25,000 nucleotides of DNA from positions 1,226,802 through 1,251,801 of the forward strand of contig RPFO01000213.1 in NCBI GenBank assembly GCA_009746045.1. Reading direction: 5' to 3'. The stretch's first letter is position 1, and each line of letters starts with the position of its first letter. This document shows positions 11,801 to 23,800 of the stretch, piece by piece. Origin of the DNA: Mesostigma viride. Taxonomy: Eukaryota > Streptophyta > Mesostigmatophyceae > Mesostigmatales > Mesostigmataceae. The notes below the pieces were generated by a model. It was given only the letters and a program-made list of their open reading frames with translations, was not told where the DNA came from and ran no database searches. Position numbers and translations under genes: made by a program.

Positions 11801-14800
11801 GCCACGGCCTGGTCCTCGCCCTTCCCCGTGCCCTCTTCCCTCACGGCATCCACGCCCATATGTGCGCCACCTGGCACGCCTGGGCCAGGGGCCGACGCTG
11901 ATGGTGCAGGAGGCAGTGCCACATCAGGCGTTGTGGCAGGGACGCCCTCAGGTGTGCGCCCCCTGCCACCCCCGACAGCACCCAGCCCTGCAACGCCAGC
12001 TGTCAAGGCGTGGACGCCGCAGGCCTCTCGCTTGCCAGGGTCTGCCTCCTCCCTCTCGTCCACCCCAGGCCGCCCCCTGGACCGTGGTGGTTCTGCTGGC
12101 AGCCCTGCAGTGTCGGCGCACGATAGTTCCACACCGGGGGCGGCGGGAGGCTCCCTCTTTGGCGATGCACTGCCCAGGCTAGCGACGCCCGCGCATGCAG
12201 GTGCTGGCGGGGGCCTGGGGGATGCGAGCAAGGGACTGGCGGAGGGCGGTGGGGAAGCGCCACCTGGCGCCCCCCTGGGCTTGGCCATCGTCCAGATGCT
12301 GGATGAGGGGGGACGCACGGGCGACGCCGCAGGGTCCCAGGGTGGCAGTGGCGGTGCCAAGGGCATGCTGGAGTTGTTTGCAGCGCACTGGCTAAGAGCG
12401 CGGCATCTGGGTACGCTGCACGCTGGTTGGCCATAGGTTGCCTCTAGGTTGCCCTCGGTTGCACATCGGTTGTATTTGGTTCAGCATCGCTCGTGCAGAG
12501 GTTGTGCATGTGGACGCGTCGTTGTTGTATTTGGTTCAGCATCGCTCGTGCAGAGGTTGTGCATGTGGACGCGTCGTTGTTGTATTTGGTTCAGCATCGC
12601 TCGTGCAGAGGTTGTGCATGTGGACGCGTCGTTGTTGTATTTGGTTCAGCATCGCTCGTGCAGAGGTTGTGCATGTGGACGCGTCGTTGTTGTATTTGGT
12701 TCAGCATCGCTCGTGCAGAGGTTGTGCATGTGGACGCGTCGTTGTGTAACACATGTGCCGGGGCTGTCAGCCCCATGAGGCCGTTAGTTAAACACCTGAG
12801 GAACAGTTACCCTGGGACTTTATTGTATTTCCTCGATGGGATGTGCTCGTCCGAGGCATGTGCGGGGGATCTGGGCTGCCGACATCGCGGATGTGCATGG
12901 GTCATGCTATCCTTTTCTTGGATGCGCTGCAGAGGGTGAACAGGCACCCAAACATCTTAGAAAGAATGCTGTTTGCTTTTGATATGGTGATCATACCAGG
13001 GCCATGACTCCCCAACGGGAGCACGAGTTTAATTAATTAATTAATACCAGGGCCATGCAGTGCTTGTGCTAACGTTGCGGGTCTGTCAAACACCTCGACG
13101 GCAGTTCAAACACAAAAATATCTCACAAAAGGTCAACATGAAGGGAAAAAAGTCAACCCTTCAACCCCATTTTAGAGGGCAAAAGGTCAGCACTTTGACG
13201 TGCGCAGAGTGGTGAGGAAGTCAACTTGTTGACGAGCATGAGGGAACGGGGGTCAACGCTGACCCTGGTTAGGGATGCGGCATCAATGAGTACAGTATGC
13301 AGTACACCTTTGGGGGGGGGACTGGTTTGTACGCTTACTGCGTCGACCAAATCGGCGACAACCCGCACAGTGGCGCCGTTGCAAGCCACTTGAATTATGC
13401 TTAGGTGGTTGCCCACCATCCATATAGACAAAAGGCTGGAGCAAAATTCCAACTGTCGTCAAAATGCCGGGGCAAAAGTCAAAATTGCGGCGGGAGAGTC
13501 CGGCCAAAAAGTCATCATTTTGACGTTTCCCGAATCCCGAAAACCCTTGGGCAGAAGCGCTTGTGTAGCCGGGGCTTCTTTGCCCTCATTCGTTGACAAC
13601 TCTGAGGACAGGCACCTGGGCCACATCTCCGGTTTATATCCGATTTTCCATTCCCCTGAATATGCACCTGTTGAGCATCGTCAGGCGAATCCTCTTCCGC
13701 GTATACTGGTGGCATCGTTCGTTTCAGGTATCTGGTCCAATCCTTCGGCATCAGGCTGCAGGCGGGCGTGGCTCCCTGTAGCGCCGCACTTAGCTGGGGC
13801 GCTGCTATCTCAGGACATGCTTTTTGCCATGAAATGGACAAGTTGTTTCCTCTTGACTTTATGCTTAGGCATAAACAATTTCTTATTGCCTTTCTGGTTA
13901 GACCTTCCTGCTTGCTCTCCCTCCCTTGCCCCCTCCCTTTGCCCCCCCCTTCGCGCCTCCCTGCAGTGGACGGTGCTCTGGTGCGCATCCCCTTGCTCGG
14001 CAGATGGTGCATCTTCTGCGCGGATGCCTTTGAGCTCTCCTCTGGCAGCTGCAGCGCGAGGACGGCGTCCGCTGCTGCCACACGCACGCTTGCAGGCGCC
14101 GAGAGGCAAATGGATGATGGTGACCCTTCCGGGTTCCCAGTCACGGCGCCGTACAGTAGCGAGCCACTCGAGGGTGCCTCGGAGCGGGCCACCGAGCATT
14201 TCCTTTGGCTGCCCGCCCACATCTACAAGCTCTCCCCATCGACAAAAGTGCGGCTCACCGTAGACCCTTCGCTGGCCCGTGTGTTGGGCCACAAGGGGGG
14301 GGTCAGCGAGGAGGGGGCAGATGCCAGTAGCAGTCATGGCACAAACTCGGTTGTCAAGGCGGCCTCTGGGCCCTTGGACCGGGCAGCTGCTCATGGACTC
14401 TCAGTCGGCGGTGCTGGATCGAAGGACGGCGTGCTGCCACGTGGGACCTCGCATAGTGTCGGCGCGGTGGACTTTGACCAGCTGGGGGGCGTGGGCGAGC
14501 TGGTAAGCCATTAGTTAAGGGGGTTTGCGGGTGGTAAGCTGTTGGCTTGTAGGGTGGGTGGGTATACTGCTGGGGATTGGGGGGGTGGTTGGTAAGTTGC
14601 TGGCTAGTGGGGGGGAACCGATAAGCCTCGGGCTGGGGGGTGGCGTGCGGCTTGGGGCCGCCTCACATAAACCAGCGGCACGAGACTTTGTGGATGTGTG
14701 TGGCCATGCGTCCCCACGTGTGTTCAAGAGTAAGTGTGTGTTAACTGTCAGTATATGTGTGTGTGTGTCAGGTGACACTGTAAGCATGGGCATGGCATAC

Positions 14801-17800
14801 GGGTGCGTAGAAGTTTCCTGATGGAGCAAGGCTCGCTGCCAGCCACGCGGACAAGTACACAACGTGGCCTCTCCTACGTCCTCTGGCCTGCATGGTCTTC
14901 TCGCCCTGATTTTAGGCCCTGAGACGTAGAATCGCCACTGTCCCCTCCTCTCTAGATCTACTGCCTGTCCATCAACATCTTGTTGTAGCCATCTTTCCGT
15001 TTCCCGCTTTCCCGCCCTTGGCCATACTAACTTGCGCGCCACTGTGCTGTGCGTTTTAACATGCGCCTCCGGTACGTTTGCCGCCTGCCATGTCTATGGC
15101 ACATCTGCCCTTCTGCGGGCGATCCTCACATGTAACTATGCCACATGCTGCGGGCATACGTCACATTTACGGCATTAATCGTGTCTGTGGCATCCGTCAC
15201 GTGCATCTATGGCACATGCGTGTGGCATCCGTCACGGCCGCGTGCAGAGGCGGGCGCTGCGGGAGGCGGTCGAGTTGCCATTGACGCGGCCAGAATTATT
15301 GCGCAGGCAGGTGCCCCATGACTTTATCCCCCCTCTATAGCCTCTTTGTTTGTTATTTTGGCTGGCTACTGTGCCCTGTGACAACTCTTACATGACTATT
15401 TTAAGCTCCCCCCCTGTCAGAGCCCTCTAGTCTTTGAGCATGGCACATGGGAATGGTCTCGTTCCTTGATTGTGTGAACGGCCCCTCGCTCCAGATTTTT
15501 ACAGCTTGGCCGCAAGTGGCACAAGGGGGCATGGCAGAGGCTTCATGCGGTACCTCGCTAGCGGCCATTCCGCGGACCGCATGTCCACCCATTGGGTGCA
15601 AGGCTATGGTGATTCTCACGGGAACTTGCCCACAGTTCATTCTGGTACAAGGCTATGGTGGCGCACAGTTATGGTACTTGGGACATGTCTTTTGGACAGG
15701 CCCGGGGCAGTTGCGAATCTGAGTCAGTTAATGCAGGCAAGTCTAATGTGAGCAGGCAAGATTTAACGCAAGGCAGTCCCCCTCACACACACTTGTCCCT
15801 GTGCGGGTGTCGCTCTGTGACACGTGTTCCTTGTCATCTCGCTCTTGTCATGCATGTCTCCCGTGTCGTCCGTGGCATGCCCATCTTCCCCTTTGCTGCC
15901 TTGCAGGTACGGCATCGTCCCCCCCAAGGGCGTGCTGCTCTACGGTCCACCGGGCACCGGCAAGACGTCGCTGGTGCAGGCGCTAGCCAAGAGCGCACGG
16001 GCGAGTTTCTTCACCGTCAACGGCCCCGAGGTGATGCGGCTGTGGTTGGCGATGTTTCGATAGCAGAGGCAAAAGGGATTAGGAGATAAGAACATGATTT
16101 GGAGGATGACCTAAGTGGGCAGAATCCAAGGTACGCGGTGCTTACTGTTTGGAAACTGTCTGCCATACTGGACGCCACACGTGCTATTGGCTGCTAAGTA
16201 TATTGTGCTAAGTGAATTTTGTAATGCATGCACGAGGCATGAAGCAAGAAGAAGCTCTGGCACAACAGCATCTACACACACTCTAACACATATGGAGAAT
16301 CGGCCCTGCTCTGGTGCCTTCACCCAGGCTGGTGACCTGGGACATGCCATTGCTGCCCTCACACCCTGGTAATAACTATGGACCCGACCCTGATGATCAC
16401 GGCCATCTTTCTGCACTAGTAGCCGTTGGCCCAACTTCCCCTTCCTGTCCTCCTAGCACTGACCTAAGCAGCCAATGAGGCCCTGGCAATCCAGGGCCTC
16501 ATTGGCTGACTGTTCTGACTTGCAGCGTCTCTCCTGAGCCTGGTTTACACGATCACTTTCATTGGCTTGGTTATGCTTGCGGGTTTCCCTACAGCTTCTG
16601 CTGGCGACGCAAGCTTCCCTGCGCGATACCCAACGTGCCCACCGCCCCACCTGCCTGTCTTGACGTGCGCCACCTGTCCAATACATGTTTACTGCCACCT
16701 GCCGCGTTGCCGCCCCCCCCAGCTGGTGAGCGCGTTCTACGGCGAGAGCGAGGCGTCCCTGCGCGCAGTGTTCGCCCGTGCAGTCGCAGCTCAGCCCTCG
16801 GTGAGGCCCTCTGGTATTCTGTATATGTTACGTGGATTTCTAACGTTTACCTGTGCCGTTGCTTAGGAACATCGACGCACTTCCACACTCAAAAACGAGC
16901 CGCAGAGCCCGCGGTGGGGGGCCCTTGTGCATTGCATGTACTCACCTCCACCCTTGCATACTAACCGTCATGCGAGCTCTTAACCTCGACGCTGCATCCT
17001 GATCCATCAAAGCAACACCATTTGTACCACTGGATAGCGAAAATGAGACGGGGAATCCTTGCAATTCCTCAGCCCTTCTCATAAGCGGCCTTTGTGGAGG
17101 GAGGCAGGAAAGGGTAGCCCGATGGAGAAAGGGAGAAAGGGACGGAGGGAAGGATAGGCGATGTGGCTTGTGGTAGAGATGGCCAGTTCGGGGAAATTAT
17201 AGGGTAGATACGCCATGGGCCTCATTGTCTCATGGGTTGCCAAGTGGCACTACAACGGTCTTGTTGCATAGACCACACAGGCAAGACCCGCACCGCCTCA
17301 CACCATGCTCGCGCCACCACGTGCCGTGCCTGCGTGCCGTGCGCCAGATCATCTTCCTGGACGAGATCGATGCGGTGGCAACACGGCGCGACGAGGACGG
17401 GGAGGAGATGTCAGCCCGGCTGGTGGCCACGCTGCTCACCCTCATGGACGGCTACGGGGGCGAGGGGTCGCTGACTGCTGGCACACGAGTGGTTGTGCTC
17501 GCGTCCACCAACCGGCCTGAGGCGCTGGACCCTGCGCTGCGACGGCCGGGCCGGTTTGACCTGGAGCTGGAAGTTGGTGAGTAGACTAGAGCGAAAGACT
17601 CTAGTGGTACTCATTCATAGTGAATACTTCTATGCATACTACTTGTGCCTACTACTATGAACACTGCTTATATATGTAACACAGTATATCTTTCTACATG
17701 CTGTTATATTTTTTGTAGAACTTTTTCCCCATGGTCGAGGATAGGACAGCTAGGAGCTGATGAGCGGAAAGATCATGTTTCGAGGGAGGCAGGCCGAGAA

Positions 17801-20800
17801 TGGAGTTGGTGAGGAGGGAGGGAAGTCGGTGAGAAGGAAGGATGAAAGTTCATGAATAGAACAGTGCTGTTGTTAATAAGGTGGCCAAGAGCATGCTTGA
17901 AAGTCGAGGTAATGCAGGCTGAGGTCATGCTGACAGCGCCCCCGGCACGCCTCTGACCCCCCCCACTTCCACGCTACGGAATCCGCCTCTTATCCCCCCA
18001 ATCTTTTATGCTTGCGCAGGTGTACCCACCCCGGCGGCGCGACGGGAGATCCTGCGCGCCCACCTGTCGCGGGTGCGCCACAACCTGTCGCCATCCGAGG
18101 TGGAGCGACTGGCATCCGCGACGCACGGGTTTGTGGGCGCTGACCTGGCAGCGCTGGTGGGGGAGGCCAGCATGAACGCGCTGCGACGCATCGCGTCCTC
18201 TCCTACGCTTACATCATCCTCTTCTTCTTCCACGTCCTCATCATCTTTCGCATCCTCATCCTCTTCATCAGCAGCAGCAGCAGTTGCCTCTGCACCAGCG
18301 CCCTTGACCCCAGGAACGGCATTAGCAGATTTGGGTGTGTCGAGTATTCATGCCCGTGGAATGGGGCCGGGGATGCCTCCCCCTGCCAGCTGGCAGGTGA
18401 CCTTCAGGGACTTTGAGCGCGCGCAGACCGTGGTGCGGCCGAGCGCGATGCGAGAGGTGAGCGCTGATGGAGCGCCTCCTGAGGACCCTGCCTTGCTTTC
18501 CTGCACATGCGTGGGTGAGGGGTAGCCGGGGGATCCGCGCGGTGCCTTGAACAGTGCATCCTGCGTTGGATTCTTTTGTGCTCGTGGCATGGTAATCCTC
18601 GCTTTTCTTGCTGCACATAGTTTGGTATATATAAAGGTATAATTAAGTGGCATGTGTCATGGGCCAACCAGTTGTTCTTATTTTCCTTGTCGTCACGTAT
18701 ATCTTCTTTAGGTAAGCAATTCTTATTTTCCTTGGTTAATCAGTATCCTTGGTCGTCTGCGTTTGTCACGATGATGACAATGTGTCGTGGACGTTGTATC
18801 GGATAAAAGGGCCACACAATGTCTGGATGGAATGGCGCCACTTGTTCTACGGTTTTGTCTCAGCCTACCAGACACGTGTGGCCTGTGGAACATGGGGGGC
18901 TTGTGTGGAATAGGTATTTACATTCGTAGCTTGCGGTTGCATGGCATTTCGTTCTTCCCCTTTGCCAGCTACCATGTTATTGTGATTATAGTTATGATGA
19001 TGTATCGCCACCTACAGCCGGCCTTCTCGCGAGCGGGGGGGGGCCATCGGCATCTACTGTGTGTGTATAGTTATGGGGAGCTTGTTCTGACAGCTCATGC
19101 ATGTGGCCCGTGCTCGCGTATGTCACATGGGCAGGTCATGCTGGAGGTGCCGTCCGTCCGGTGGTCGGATATCGGGGGCCAGGAGGACATCAAGCAGGTG
19201 AGGGTCTGTGGGTTTGTAGGCATCGCACATACTGGAACAGGATCAGATGCCAGTCATGCACGTGTAGTAAATAACGGAATAAAATATCGGTCATACTTGG
19301 TCACGCAAGGGAGCATGTTACGCAGCAGGTGAGGGTCGGTGGGATCATGTCTTCATGACTGGCATGGCCAACGCCCTCGAAACAATAAACATCGAACGGG
19401 CAAAAGGGATGTACGCAACAGGCACCTGCTTTTCGTTGCTCTCCTCTTTCTGTGAGCACAGCCCGGGTCGTCACTCGTCCTACCTTTTGGTAGACAGGGA
19501 TGATCCTGGCCAACAGCTTTGCTGGGTAGCCTGTCTTATCTCATCCCGTACCCATTTTTAACCATCTTCACTCCAATTTCCTCCTTCAATACTTCCCACC
19601 CACCCTGCCCCCAGGCGGCACTGGCGTTTCGATCTCGGTGGGGCTTGCTTGTTTTGTCTCTTGCTTTGGTAGCGGTTTCTGAAGCACTGTTTGGGCTGCT
19701 GGCACTCCGTCCTCTCACAATCTCTAGATGTAATCGGCACTGTGAGCATGTCCCTGGTGGTTGCCATGCCTCATGCCGTTACGCTGCACAGTTAACAGCA
19801 TTTGTTGCAGCCAGACATCATGTTTGGTGTAGCTCACTTGTTCAACCCGCTGCAAACTACCTTGATGCTTTTTTTAACCGGCTCTTGGGATGTGGCTGCA
19901 TGCGACCTATGCATCCTTGGCCTGTCGGCTGTGGGCGATGCCAAGTGCATGTGCTCGTGCCCCCACTCCCCCGCTTGGATTGAATATCCCTATTCACCTT
20001 CCCCTTCACGTCCCACCCACCACCCACCCCACACATGCACACATGCGCACCAACACACGTCTGCCAACCTGCCCACCATCACCAGCGGCTGCAAGAAATC
20101 GTTGAGTGGCCACAACGGCACCCAGAGGCTTTCCAGCAAGTGGGCGTAACCCCCCCTCGAGGCGTGCTGCTCTACGGCCCCCCAGGGTGCAGCAAGACCC
20201 TGCTGGCCAGGTGCGCATGCTCACCTGCAGCACTGCCCACAACAATAAGTTTTGGTCACTATAACCCTGTGTGGGCAAATACGCCGTACTGAGCCCCTAA
20301 AATACGGGAATACGCGTACCATACGCCGCCACAAAAAAGATGCGTATTTTTGGCAGTACGCGAACTGGACTTCGGATTTTGTTTGGGTACCAGCGGGCAG
20401 CGCGGTGCCTGTAGGTCCTGGCTGGGGTCTTGGTGCGGTGTTTCACTCCCGGTTCGAGATTTTTACTAGAAGTAGATGCGAACGGTTCTTTCTGTCAAGC
20501 GCAAGCCTTACAAATTGTTTGGCTAATGGCCTAGGAATAATTTTAGTTGTAAGTTGGTGCGAAAGCCAGCAATAATTATTATGTCAGCATATGCGAGAGG
20601 CGCAAGTTAAGGTGTGATAATTGTTATGCTGCAATGCAGCGTGTCGAGACATGTGCGGTCGGGCGACAGCGATTGTCAGTTAGCAGCCATGCATATGCCG
20701 AAGGTCCTGAGTGGGATTATGAGGTAAAAACGAAAGAACAAATGAGACATCCTTAGATATCTCAGACATCTAAAGTGTGTCAAACATTATATCTCCACAT

Positions 20801-23800
20801 TGCAAGCCAATATGAATTATAACGCATTTACATAAGAACTAGTCAGAAAAGGGCCCACAAGAACAAGTATGCTGTGGCAAGTCATGGAAAGTTATCACCA
20901 AAACTTTGGTCTCAAAGGGAACAAATGATTAACACGTATGCATCTACACCAGCCCGTTTCACTTTCTAGTTCTGTGAGCAGGTTTGTAGCCTTTGCAAAG
21001 CTAATACATCACATTAGTTTAGCATTACTGCACATTCAACTTGGTCTCAAAGGGAACAAATGATTAACACGTATGCATCTACACCAGCCCGTTTCACTTT
21101 CTAGTTCTGTGAGCAGGTTTGTAGCCTTTGCAAAGCTAATACATCACATTAGTTTAGCATTACTGCACATTCAACTTGGTCTCAAAGGGAACAAATGATT
21201 AACACGTATGCATCTACACCAGCCCGTTTCACTTTCTAGTTCTGTGAGCAGGTTTGTAGCCTTTGCAAAGCTAATACATCACATTAGTTTAGCATTTCTG
21301 CACATTCAACTGTCTTACGTATGTACCCTCGTGGTAAAGTAACGAGAGACATCAGATAAAGTGACTCCATATTACACAAGTGATACGTACTTTCTTGTTT
21401 GGATATTTTGTCACATCAGAATTACTAACTAGCACTGTAAGGCAACCTTAAATACGAGAACACCGTGCCGATCTGTAACAGGCACATAACCGTCGTAAGC
21501 ACCACGGTTGCGTTTCTGGTATGTTGAATAATATCCATCTCTGTTATATATAGATGATATAGTGGACATGAGTACTTTCATTTGGCTACATACTAGTAAA
21601 AACAAGTTTTACGTTGTTCCATACAAGAAAGTATGGAGTTCTCCTTGTCCGTTTCGTCATCGATTTCTTTGTGCTGGATCTCGCCCTCGTGCTGATTCTT
21701 GTCCTTGCAGTTGACATTGTTTGCATCGTCTCCCGCGGCATGATTTTCTAGCACCACCTCTTCCGCTTGCCCGTTCCAATCGTCATCATGCATCTCTAGC
21801 CGACGCTGCTATTCTTGTTGTATGGCTGGATTATTCATGGCGACGACGTCAAACACTGCAGAAGACACACATCATAGGCAGGTTAGGCGTACTTTAAGTA
21901 TCTTGGTTGGAAGACCGACCAACTTTTTGAAAAGCTCATGGTATATATATAAAGAGAGAGACGGACTCTACTAATGCCAAAAGGCACTATTCAGGGCGAA
22001 CGTTTTACAACATTAATTAATGACACGTGGCGATACAAACATATGCAATACTAACAGTACAGTTTGTTATACGCGACGACGAATGCATCCTGAACGGCTG
22101 TTTGCAACTGTGGATCAAATGGATTGTCACGACATATCTTGCACAAATGCTTAAAAGGCGGTGAAAGAATTTGAGTACCATGCCTGTTTGTGGGTTTTTA
22201 ATTCGGATTTTATTTCGGTGCGAGCAGACATAGAGTCGTCTCCTTTTTTGAAAGCGGTGAACTTGTATTTCGAAGCCGGATCAAACAACGATGTCGACGA
22301 ACTTATTAATTTATCCATTATGAAATTTGTTCGTTTGGAAGCAGTGAGGTTGTAACGCACGTCCAAGTTGTTCAAGAGTTCAACAGTACAGGAAGGACCT
22401 CTTCCTTCCTGTACCTTACGTTGAAGCTCAACGGTCACTTTGTCCAGCATCCCGACCGTGTCAGCGGGTCGTTGCTACATGTTTCCACGTGTAGGCGCGC
22501 CGACATCATGGAAATTCCATACTACTTAAGCTGTGTCACAGTATTCCCGATTATTGGGAGCTCCGCCAGCACGCGACCGACCTAAACATTCGAAGAGGAT
22601 GCGGCGCAACAGCTCAACGTTCCCATTACCGATACAACATGAATGAATAGGACGAGGCAGTCCGGCCTGGACTACGCAACCGGTTCATTGTTACAGTATT
22701 CGGAATGAAAGAATAACCATTGGTCCCTGTGCGCCGCCGACAGCGGACTGGTATCCACGTACCCAAGCACCTACAAGACTGAGCAAAATGGCGCGCATTC
22801 AAGCATGGAAACGTTGGCTCGTGGAATGCCATCAACGGAATGTGCGATGCCCGCAACCTAACATACGCGCAACATAAAAATTCAATGCCGTTAAAATCAC
22901 GTATTGTACAGAGCGCGGGCGCACTCGTACCCAATTAATTGCGCGTTGGCATTTCTCGTCGGCAAAGTGGAACGTGCCAAGGAATTTGAATTCTTGAACA
23001 ATAAGCCATATACTTCTTGTAAGAAGACAAGTTTTGGACACCGGTACCAAGTCTTTGAAAAGGCCTTGGTATCCATGCTAACAGAACTGCAAATGCAGTG
23101 CACGGTCGCCCAGTTTGGGCACAGTCCAGCTGGCTATCCTCCGTGTACGACAGGCACGCAATGTCGCGGACCCATCGTTACCTCCACGAAATAAGTTAAT
23201 TGCAAATAATTTTGAACACGCACAGATCGCGCTTGCCTTCATCAACGATTACGTTAATACAATACATTACTCTTTCGCTTTACCTTTATTTTCTAGAGAA
23301 TGGCTCACCAAACTCATCGGAAGGTCCTTACGTTAATACAATACATTACTCTTTCGCTTTACCTTTATTTTCTAGAGAATGGCTCACCAAGCTCATCGGA
23401 AGGTCCCTTGGACATTTAGAGGAAATGGCGGAAAGGCGAGGTAGGGTGCAAAACAGAGAAGTCATGTTTGACAAAAACAGAAAATATAGAATAAGACGAA
23501 ATTAACCTACGAGAGGAGTAATGTGTGAAACGGCGCGCAATGCCTACGTGTTCGACGGGCGAGTACAAAGGTTTGACTGGTGACTGGCCGATAGGCCACC
23601 CAAGGCGTAAGGTCTCCAATTGTCTCCGGAAAGGAAATGGGCTGGTAAAAACCACCTTATCCACGCGTGCGAGGATATGTTCAAACCGGTTTCCGTGACG
23701 AAGTACCAGCTCCCATGTTGCAACAAGAACTTTTCGTGCATCTGCCTCGTCATCGACTCCTCTTTATAATAGCTAGCTGCAGATCCCCAAACGGCTGGTT

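Noticed and set aside
11407-12366. 319-codon minus-strand open frame
   Set aside because: Antisense shadow of AFG2-like exon 4; GC-rich DNA with few stops, and the plus strand carries the family motifs at both ends.
11093-12436. Separate gene starting at the ATG 11093
   Set aside because: The frame is continuous to the acceptor at 11036, and both ends match neighbouring AFG2-like segments.
12438-12939. Overlapping open frames on both strands across the 55-bp array
   Set aside because: Same peptides in rotating frames from a tandem repeat inside a supported intron.
15307-15314. Ordinary GT donor for exon 6 (CAG/GTGCCC)
   Set aside because: It leaves the exon end in phase 0 while exon 7 needs two carried bases; the GC donor fits frame and family spacing.
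15655-16089. 144-codon open frame over exon 7
   Set aside because: It is in a different frame from the D1 P-loop; the P-loop frame (GPPGTGKT) is the real one.
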